A stretch of 11,351 nt of DNA from Chloroflexota bacterium (GTDB taxonomy: Bacteria; Chloroflexota; Anaerolineae; Aggregatilineales; UBA2796): contig JAGHYP010000064.1 in the NCBI GenBank assembly GCA_017743585.1, forward strand, positions 1 to 11,351, read 5' to 3'. Position 1 is the stretch's first letter; each line of letters begins with the position of its first letter. Positions 6,735 to 11,351 of this stretch are shown here, piece by piece. The notes beneath the pieces were generated by a model that was not told the DNA's origin, ran no database searches, and saw nothing but the letters and a program-made list of their open reading frames with translations. A program made the translations under genes and the position numbers.

Positions 6735-6943
6735 TCAGGCGCTCGGGAAGCCGTGCCGCGTGAGGAAAGCGCGCAGCGCTGCTTCCTCAGGCTCATGCAG
6801 CGTGCTACCGCGATCCGCGCCGCGCAATGTTTTCAGGTCAGCGGCGCGGGCAGCGCAATCAGATCGACCTTGCCGCGCTCAGCGACCGCGATAGCTGGCG
6901 CAGCGCGCAAGCCAAATATTCGGACGTTGTGCGATTTACTCAT
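6735..6943 (-). pseudogene. Unidentified degraded coding remnant between the 7001-8194 gene and the permease promoter
   Basis: Two protein-like stretches lie in different minus-strand frames. The first (6943-6833) starts MSKSHNVRIFGLRAAPAIA, continues into ERGKVDLIALPAPLT and then stops. The second (about 6836-6735) reads LKTLRGADRGSTLHEPEE and ends RAFLTRHGFPSA plus TGA, three bases before the permease operon's -35 box. Together they look like one C-terminal region broken by a frameshift, but I cannot name a family. A small intact 36-aa gene plus noise is an alternative. The rest of 6944-7000 holds nothing further that I can support. Confidence 0.35.
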
Positions 6944-7000
6944 CCGAATCGTGATTCAGGTTGCCACACCTGCCGCAGAAACTCTCGACGATTGCGCTGC

Positions 7001-8194
7001 TCAGCCGGCGGGTGTTGGTGTTGGCAAGCTGCTCAGCGGCGCAAGGCGCAACGGCGTCAGCGTTTGACGGATGCGAAACAATTCGGGCGAGATGCTGTTA
7101 TCGCCCGGCGCTAACAAATCGCGCCCTTCGGCGAGCGTTTGCAGCACTGCTGTGTACAGCGCGCCTTCGCCGTTGATCAGCGTCGCGCTCATGCTGCGCT
7201 GATTGCCGTCAGGGTCGGGCGCGAGGAACGAGACTGTGTAGCCGTTATACGGGCCGCGCACCTCAGGCTGGACGCTTTGCAGCGTCGCGCGCGGATACGC
7301 CTCTCGCACCCAAGCGCGCGCCGCCTCCTCATCGGCAATTCGCACATTCGGCACGGCGCGCGTGTTCAGAAGATACGTCTGCCCATCCAGCTCGCCGCTG
7401 ATCGTGTACGGCGCGCCCGCCTTGCCATCTTCTTGCCGCCATGCGCTCGGAAAGCGAATCAAGTAGCCCGCGACCGTATCGGCGAGCGTGCGCCAGTTCA
7501 TCGGCGCGCTGATCGAGGTCTGCCACAGGTGAAAATGCGGCTGATAGATCGCTTGCAGGCGTTCGATCAGGCTCGGATTGTTGTTCGGCGCCACCAGACG
7601 CATCACCATCAGCCAGCGATCTTGCAAGCGCGCGATCTGCCTGCCCAAGTAGACCAAGCCTTCGTGCGTCATCTCAGTGTCGATGATCAGCGCGTCGCCT
7701 TCTATGTGCCGCCCGAGCTCGCGCCAGCCACCGTTATACCGACTCCACGCCGCGCTGAGCTGCTCAGCGGTATAGTACTTCTGCAGCGCCTCAAGGTCGC
7801 CCGAGCTGAGCGCGGGATTATCTTCCACAAAGGCGTGCACCACGCTGGCCGCCGCGACGTTGATGAAAGTCGCGCCAGCGCGCGTGATCGGCTGATCGGG
7901 CGTCGCGGCGAGGCTCTCCTCAGGCGAATCGCCCGGCAATTCCCAGCCGCTCACCTTTGGCACGGAAAACATGCCGCTCGGATGCACGTACGTGCCTACC
8001 ACCACCACTGATGTGCCGCCCGCCGGCACGCTCGGATGCGCGTTGCCGCCGGCCGTCGCTTGTGGCGTGGCGCTCGGCAGCGCTGCGCTATCCCAAGGCA
8101 GCCCTGAGGCGACGAAGACTAGGATCAGGAAGCCGACGCCGAGGATGCGCAACGCGCGCCCGCCCCTGCCGATGCCCTTGCCCAGTTCAGCCAT
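7001..8194 (-). CDS. Membrane-anchored protein with two PsbP/Mog1-like segments, function unknown
   Basis: 397 aa. An N-terminal positively charged stretch is followed by one hydrophobic segment (about 15-31, LRILGVGFLILVFVASG), with no lipobox Cys, so a signal anchor. A Pro/Ala/Ser/Gly linker follows (about 38-62). Two similar openings, GTYVHPSGMFSVPKVSGWEL (67-86) and AGYLIRFPSAWRQEDGKAG (242-260), resemble the start of PsbP/Mog1-like alpha/beta domains, a common extracytoplasmic module in Chloroflexota. Helical and strand elements follow each (for instance DRWLMVMRLVAPNNN, 192-206). The C-terminus is Pro/Thr-rich (PTPTPAG). GGTGAG lies close before the ATG. Binding partner or ligand cannot be inferred. 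It may be transcribed separately from the permeases, which have their own promoter. Confidence 0.75.
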   Translation of the reverse strand: MAELGKGIGRGGRALRILGVGFLILVFVASGLPWDSAALPSATPQATAGGNAHPSVPAGGTSVVVVGTYVHPSGMFSVPKVSGWELPGDSPEESLAATPDQPITRAGATFINVAAASVVHAFVEDNPALSSGDLEALQKYYTAEQLSAAWSRYNGGWRELGRHIEGDALIIDTEMTHEGLVYLGRQIARLQDRWLMVMRLVAPNNNPSLIERLQAIYQPHFHLWQTSISAPMNWRTLADTVAGYLIRFPSAWRQEDGKAGAPYTISGELDGQTYLLNTRAVPNVRIADEEAARAWVREAYPRATLQSVQPEVRGPYNGYTVSFLAPDPDGNQRSMSATLINGEGALYTAVLQTLAEGRDLLAPGDNSISPELFRIRQTLTPLRLAPLSSLPTPTPAG

Positions 8195-8229
8195 TGCCTC
8201 ACCATTCCCAGAGCCTGCAGCACGCCTCG

Positions 8230-8235
8230 ATCATA
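8230..8235 (-). promoter_or_regulatory. Possible -10 box (TATGAT) for the 7001-8194 gene
   Basis: TATGAT on the minus strand, about 36 bases before the ATG at 8194. No good -35 partner is seen at normal spacing; TTGACC (8273-8268) is too far. An 8-bp palindrome TAGCGCTA (8257-8264) lies between them. Weak call. Confidence 0.25.
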
Positions 8236-8296
8236 CCGCATTCTGTGCAGCGCGTGTAGCGCTAAGCGGTCAAGCCTGTCACTTGCGCCCATCTTA

Positions 8297-8305
8297 TGCT
8301 ATGAT
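8297..8305 (+). promoter_or_regulatory. Extended -10 promoter for lepA
   Basis: TGCTATGAT (8297-8305) combines the TGn extension with a TATGAT -10 box. A poor -35 (TGTCAC, 8277-8282) sits 17 bp upstream, which is typical of extended -10 promoters. Transcription would start near 8312, about 60 bases before the lepA ATG. Confidence 0.55.
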
Positions 8306-8374
8306 TTACGCGCGGCACATCGCAAAGTGAGGTGAACGCGCCGCTGCACGGCTGCGCTGAAGCAAGGACTTCAA

Positions 8375-10180
8375 ATGGAACAGGCGAAAATTCGGAACTT
8401 CTGCATCATTGCGCATGTGGATCACGGCAAAAGCACGCTCGCCGATCGGCTGCTGCAGCTCACAGGCACGATCAGCGAGCGCGAGATGCAAGCCCAAGTG
8501 CTAGATAGCATGGACTTGGAGCGCGAGCGCGGCGTGACGATCAAAGCCTCGGCTGTGCGCATGACCTACACCGCGCTTGACGGTGAAACCTATGAGATGA
8601 ACCTGATCGATACGCCTGGCCATGTGGACTTCGCCTATGAAGTCAGCCGCGCGCTGCAATCCTGCGAGGGCGCTCTGCTCGTCGTGGATGCCAGCCAAGG
8701 CATCGAAGCGCAGACGCTCGCCAATCTCTACCTCGCCCTTGAGAACAACCTCGAGATCATCCCCGTCATCAATAAGATTGACCTGCCCGCTGCGCGCCCT
8801 GATGAGGTCGCCAAAGACCTTGAAGACTTGCTCGGCGTGCCTGCTGCGGAGATGATCTGCGTCAGCGCCAAGACAGGTCACAATGTGCAAGCAGTGCTAG
8901 AGGCTGTGGTCAAGCGCGTGCCGCCGCCCAAGGGCGACCCTGAGGCGCCGTTGCAAGCGCTCATCTTCGATAGCCACTACGATAGCTACAAAGGCGTGAT
9001 CGCTTACGTCAGAGTCGTGAATGGCTCTCTGGATCGGCACACGCCGCTGCGCGTGATGTCCACTGGAATCGCCTTCGATCCCGTTGAGATCGGCATCTTC
9101 GCGCCGACGATGCGCGAGGTCGAGCGCCTATCGGCAGGCGAGGTCGGCTACATCGCCACGGGCCTCAAAACCGTGCAGGAGTGCCGAGTCGGCGACACGA
9201 TCACCAGCAAGGTGAACGGCGCTGCCGAGCCTTTGCCCGGCTATCGGCGCGCCAAGCCGATGGTCTTCGCGGGCGTCTACCCCGTTGAGGCAGAGGACTA
9301 CCCCGCCTTGCGCGACGCGCTGGAGAAATTGCAGCTGAACGACGCCTCGCTGGTTTTTGAGCCTGAGAACTCGCAAGCGCTGAACTTCGGCTTTCGAGTC
9401 GGCTTCCTCGGCTTGTTCCACATGGAGATCGTGCAAGAGCGCCTTGAGCGCGAATACAACCTCGATATCCTGATGACCGCGCCAAGCGTGGAGTACGAAG
9501 TGAAGCTGCGCAACGGCGAGGTGCGCCTTGTGGATAGCCCCGCTCGGATGCCGGATGAGAGCGCCATCGAGGAAGTGCGCGAGCCATGGATGAAGGTCAG
9601 CATCTTCACGCCCGATGCCTACATCGGCGCCATCATGGAGCTGGTGACCAAGCGGCGCGGCAAGTATCTGGGCATGGAGTACATTGACCGCTCGCGCGTG
9701 AACGCCACCTACCTGATGCCGCTCTCCGAGCTGATCGTGGACTTCCACGATAGGCTGAAATCGGCGACCAAAGGCTACGCCAGCCTCGATTACACCTTCG
9801 ATGGCTACTATCCCGATAAGCTGGTCAAGCTGGAAGTGCTGGTCAACGGGGCGCCTGTGGACGCGCTCGCCATGATCGTGCATCGCGATGAAGCCTATCA
9901 AAAGGGGCAGCGCCTGGTCTCCAAGCTGAAAGAGCTGATCCCGCGCCAATTGTTCGCTGTGCCGATCCAAGCTGCGATTGGCGGCAGGATCATCTGCCGC
10001 GCTGATATCAAGGCGCTCCGCAAGGACGTGCTGGCGAAGTGCTATGGCGGCGATATCACGCGCAAGAAGAAGCTGCTGGAGAAACAGAAGCGAGGCAAGC
10101 GCCGCCTGAAGATGATCGGCAGCGTGGAAGTGCCACAAGAAGCCTTCATGGCGCTCTTGCGGCTAGACGAGGAAGACTGA
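8375..10180 (+). CDS. lepA: Elongation factor 4 (LepA), back-translocating ribosomal GTPase
   Basis: 601 aa, the normal LepA length. A translational GTPase that binds the ribosome and acts on EF-G-like states; implicated in translation under stress and ribosome biogenesis. G1 AHVDHGKST (13-21), G2/switch I region RGVTIKASAVRM (52-63), G3 DTPGHVDF (79-86), G4 NKID (133-136), G5 SAK (164-166). Domain II starts near residue 185 (QALIFDSHYDSYKGVIAYVR). The LepA-specific C-terminal domain is present, with LPLNDASL-like LQLNDASLVFEPE, DLSALDYTF-like YASLDYTFDGY, and the closing GGDITRKKKLLEKQKRGKRR (about 564-583). AAGGA at 8364-8368, six bases before ATG, sets the start. No lepB or other lep-operon partner follows; a terminator ends the unit. 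Confidence 0.98.
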   Translation: MEQAKIRNFCIIAHVDHGKSTLADRLLQLTGTISEREMQAQVLDSMDLERERGVTIKASAVRMTYTALDGETYEMNLIDTPGHVDFAYEVSRALQSCEGALLVVDASQGIEAQTLANLYLALENNLEIIPVINKIDLPAARPDEVAKDLEDLLGVPAAEMICVSAKTGHNVQAVLEAVVKRVPPPKGDPEAPLQALIFDSHYDSYKGVIAYVRVVNGSLDRHTPLRVMSTGIAFDPVEIGIFAPTMREVERLSAGEVGYIATGLKTVQECRVGDTITSKVNGAAEPLPGYRRAKPMVFAGVYPVEAEDYPALRDALEKLQLNDASLVFEPENSQALNFGFRVGFLGLFHMEIVQERLEREYNLDILMTAPSVEYEVKLRNGEVRLVDSPARMPDESAIEEVREPWMKVSIFTPDAYIGAIMELVTKRRGKYLGMEYIDRSRVNATYLMPLSELIVDFHDRLKSATKGYASLDYTFDGYYPDKLVKLEVLVNGAPVDALAMIVHRDEAYQKGQRLVSKLKELIPRQLFAVPIQAAIGGRIICRADIKALRKDVLAKCYGGDITRKKKLLEKQKRGKRRLKMIGSVEVPQEAFMALLRLDEED

Positions 10181-10225
10181 GCCGCGCGCCCCTGCGCGCC
10201 ACACAAGGCGATGTATCCATAGCGC

Positions 10226-10266
10226 AGCCCTGATCGCCCTGCAGAGAGGCGATCAGGGCTTTCATT
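10226..10266 (+). terminator. Intrinsic-type terminator hairpin after lepA
   Basis: A perfect 13-bp stem, AGCCCTGATCGCC (10226-10238) with GGCGATCAGGGCT (10248-10260), closes a 9-base loop and is followed by a short, impure T-tract (TTCATT). It starts 46 bases after the lepA stop and also separates lepA from the incoming CRISPR transcript. Confidence 0.75.
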
Positions 10267-10291
10267 GCTGGCGCTGAGGTTCGCAAGCTCG

Positions 10292-10542
10292 GTCTCAGCG
10301 TCCTCTGCGGGTCGGAGGGGGCGCAGCCAGGCCGGCCATTAAAAAAGCCGGCGGATGCCTGTCTCAGTACCCTCTGCGGGTCGGAGGGGGTTGCGACGGG
10401 TCGAGGCTGAGGTCATCTGCGTCCCGGACGGGTTTCAGTACCCTCTGCGGGTCGGAGGGGGTTGCAACGTCGTGATTGCGGTGCTGGCTGCTGTACATAT
10501 GGTAGGTTTCAGTACCCTCTGCGGGTCGGAGGGGGTTGCAAC
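10292..10542 (-). CRISPR. Short CRISPR array, four 37-bp repeats and three spacers
   Basis: Repeats at 10292-10328, 10361-10397, 10432-10468 and 10506-10542; spacers of 32, 34 and 37 bases. On the plus strand each repeat begins GTTTCAGTACCC, has the core CTCTGCGGGTCGGAGGG, and ends GGGTTGCAAC. The last two copies are identical; the second has two changes, and the first diverges at its left end (GTCTCAGCGT) and completely after the G-run. Decay to the left and the GAAAC ending on the minus strand both indicate minus-strand transcription, with the leader on the right. The repeat can fold through CCCTC/GAGGG. No cas genes lie within the window, so type cannot be assigned; repeats of this style occur with type I and III systems. 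Confidence 0.93.
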
Positions 10543-10678
10543 CGTTCACCTGCGCGCCTCAGCGGGCATACATCTATGACCTAACGCTCGGTTCAGACGC
10601 CTTGTAGCCCGATTTTTGAGGCACATTTTTCCGCAACTCACTGCCCAGAAGTGTAGCATAAGGCGGAGTGTTTGTCAA
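10543..10678 (-). promoter_or_regulatory. CRISPR leader with near-consensus promoter
   Basis: On the minus strand: -35 TTGACA (10678-10673, perfect consensus), a 17-bp spacer, -10 TACACT (10655-10650). The predicted start is near 10643, giving a leader RNA of about 100 bases before the first repeat (10542). The region is relatively AT-rich for this genome. It contains copies of GCCCGATTTT (10607-10616, again at 10690-10699) and TTTTCCGCA (10628-10636, 10696-10704), which could be integration or IHF-like leader motifs. Confidence 0.7.
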
Positions 10679-10777
10679 GTCCTCTCCATGCCCGATTTTC
10701 CGCATAAATTCGATCCGAGTTTCCCAAGAGAGGCGACCCTGATAGATTCTAGGCGAAGAGGAGGTGAAAGATTTGTT

Positions 10778-10806
10778 TTGCTTGTGAAAAAATCTTAAAC
10801 TATGAT
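10778..10806 (+). promoter_or_regulatory. Strong orphan promoter upstream of the structured non-coding region
   Basis: -35 TTGCTT (10778-10783), a 17-bp spacer, -10 TATGAT (10801-10806). A 7-bp dyad AAGATTT/AAATCTT (10768-10774, 10790-10796) straddles the -35 box. No protein gene follows before asnB at 11113, over 300 bases away, and asnB has its own TATAAT. Confidence 0.55.
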
Positions 10807-10812
10807 GTCTGG

Positions 10813-10990
10813 GTAAGAGATTCTAACGAAATTTCCGCAAGCGCCTCAGGGATAGGGATTTTGAGAGGCTTGGGCGAAAGGTGAGGTTGGCGATTGCCGA
10901 CCTCAGCTGAGCGAAGGGGGGTGTGGCGGGCAGGGTGGGGCTCATGATGGGGGGTGCAAAGCTCAAGGCGGCGCGCCCAAGCGCGCTTTG
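10813..10990 (+). ncRNA. Candidate structured non-coding RNA (or long asnB leader)
   Basis: The stretch follows a good promoter, has no convincing coding frame on either strand, and is rich in pairing. A 10-bp hairpin TGAGGTTGGC-GATT-GCCGACCTCA (10882-10905, one G-U pair) is followed by the palindrome CTCAGCTGAG (10902-10911) and a five-tract G-run block (10916-10954). Last comes a GCGCGC-CCAA-GCGCGC hairpin followed by TTTGTG (10971-10990) that could terminate an RNA of about 180 bases. It does not show the hallmark conserved cores of RNase P RNA, tmRNA or SRP RNA. Identity is unknown; 6S-like RNA was considered only on size. Confidence 0.35.
10916..10954 (+). other. G-quadruplex motif, five G-tracts
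   Basis: G6 (10916-10921), G3 (10928-10930), G3 (10933-10935), G4 (10937-10940) and G6 (10949-10954), with loops of 6, 2, 1 and 8 bases. The first four tracts satisfy the usual G3+N1-7 rule. It lies on the asnB-sense strand. Confidence 0.6.
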
Positions 10991-11000
10991 TGCAAAAAGC

Positions 11001-11066
11001 CAGAGCGAAGCGCCGCGGGGCGGCACAGCTGGATGCCGGTTCGCTCTGCGCGAACGGCGCTATAAT
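11001..11066 (+). promoter_or_regulatory. asnB promoter region with a 9-bp dyad over the -35 area
   Basis: A consensus -10 box TATAAT lies at 11061-11066; the -35 is weak (TTCGCT, 11040-11045, short spacer). CAGAGCGAA (11001-11009) is mirrored exactly by TTCGCTCTG (11040-11048), so the right arm covers the -35 area. Between the arms, GCCGC-GGG-GCGGC (about 11012-11024) forms a further dyad. This could be an operator controlling asparagine synthesis. Confidence 0.5.
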
Positions 11067-11112
11067 GGCAGCGGCTGTTAAGGTCATGCTCCCAGCGAGG
11101 AAACGCTCTCTC

Positions 11113-11351
11113 ATGTGCGGCATCTACGGGCATTTCTCCAGCAACAGCGCTGACATGGATCTGGTGGAGGCAATGGGTCTCTGCCTGCGGCATCGCGGGC
11201 CGGACGGTCAAGGCGCCTATCGGGCGCAGCAGCTCGCCTTCGGCGCCACGCGCTTGGCGATCATCGATCTGAGCGCGCCGCCGGGCGTAATCTTCAACAA
11301 CGAGGATCGCAGCGTTGGCGTTGTTTTCAACGGCGAGATTTATAACTATCG
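11113..11351 (+). CDS. asnB: Asparagine synthetase (glutamine-hydrolysing), N-terminal part (runs off window)
   Basis: The first 79 codons of a class II glutamine amidotransferase. The protein begins MCGIYG, so Cys2 becomes the N-terminal nucleophile after Met removal. LRHRGPDGQG (26-35) and LAFGATRLAIIDLS (42-55) are the standard glutaminase-domain motifs, and VVFNGEIYNY (70-79) is the conserved stretch that binds glutamine. The usual G-x-Q-P-M segment after IDLS is replaced by APPGVIFNNED, a variation at a normally conserved spot. GAGGA at 11097-11101 serves as ribosome-binding site, 11 bases before ATG. AsnB-like amidotransferases in this position can also serve cell-wall or polysaccharide modification; the synthetase domain lies outside the window. 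Confidence 0.92.
   Translation, partial: MCGIYGHFSSNSADMDLVEAMGLCLRHRGPDGQGAYRAQQLAFGATRLAIIDLSAPPGVIFNNEDRSVGVVFNGEIYNY

Noticed and set aside
6950..6977. Zinc-ribbon-like CGRCGNLNH stretch on the minus strand before 6944
   Set aside because: Only one CxxC pair precedes a stop, and the frame runs out of the preceding gene; too short to support.
7139..8011. 290-aa plus-strand open frame
   Set aside because: It is antisense to the anchored PsbP-like gene and is Arg/His-rich, typical of a shadow frame.
9128..10138. 336-aa minus-strand open frame inside lepA
   Set aside because: It is the exact antisense of lepA, with His/Leu/Ala-rich shadow composition and no motif; long antisense frames are expected at this GC content.
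10616..10798. 60-aa plus-strand open frame
   Set aside because: It runs through the CRISPR leader promoter antisense and has no start signal or family features.
10813..10990. RNase P RNA, tmRNA or SRP RNA
   Set aside because: None of their conserved cores or ends (for example the SRP GNAR tetraloop region or a tRNA-like CCA end) could be found.
10800..11123. 107-aa minus-strand open frame between CRISPR and asnB
   Set aside because: It has no ribosome-binding site or recognisable motif, has an odd Arg/Pro/His composition, and overlaps the asnB start and its promoter antisense.

Overview
The window is about 11.35 kb of GC-rich bacterial DNA, dense in GCGC and GCTSAGC words. It most likely comes from the Chloroflexota. 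That placement is an inference from gene content: a stand-alone 'radical SAM-linked' DUF2344 protein, a KBL-type PLP acyltransferase, split sugar-ABC permeases, a membrane-anchored protein with PsbP-like segments, and a CRISPR repeat ending in GAAAC when read on the minus strand. No rRNA or tRNA gene was recognised.

Layout. Positions 1-531 (minus) hold the N-terminal 170 codons of gatA, cut off at the window edge by a perfect 29-bp fold-back palindrome that looks like an assembly or library artefact. Positions 845-3948 (plus) hold a tight gene run: a glycine C-acetyltransferase/AONS-like enzyme, a DUF2344 protein, a single-domain CheY/DivK-type response regulator, and a class II aldolase/adducin-fold protein that has lost its zinc ligands. 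Facing it on the minus strand (6641 to 3990) is a sugar-ABC transport operon: two overlapping permeases, a membrane-anchored small protein, and the frameshifted C-terminal remnant of a TIM-barrel sugar isomerase/epimerase. A second degraded coding remnant lies just upstream of that operon's promoter. Positions 7001-8194 (minus) encode a membrane-anchored extracytoplasmic protein with two PsbP/Mog1-like segments. lepA (elongation factor 4) follows at 8375-10180 (plus), with an extended -10 promoter and a strong terminator hairpin.

The most interesting stretch is 10226-11113. It holds a four-repeat, three-spacer CRISPR array whose repeats decay away from the leader. The leader carries a near-consensus minus-strand promoter (TTGACA-N17-TACACT). 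Next comes about 250 bp with no convincing protein gene, but with its own plus-strand promoter (TTGCTT-N17-TATGAT), a 10-bp GU-containing hairpin, a run of five G-tracts (G-quadruplex motif) and a terminator-like GC hairpin. This is a candidate structured RNA. Last is the 5' end of asnB (glutamine-hydrolysing asparagine synthetase), whose promoter region carries a 9-bp dyad.

How the genes relate: the sugar transporter lacks a binding protein and an ATPase here and has lost its catabolic isomerase, so the locus looks partly decayed. The plus-strand run couples a metabolic PLP enzyme to a signalling receiver and a probably non-catalytic aldolase-fold protein. No cas gene lies in the window, so the array is an orphan as far as can be seen.
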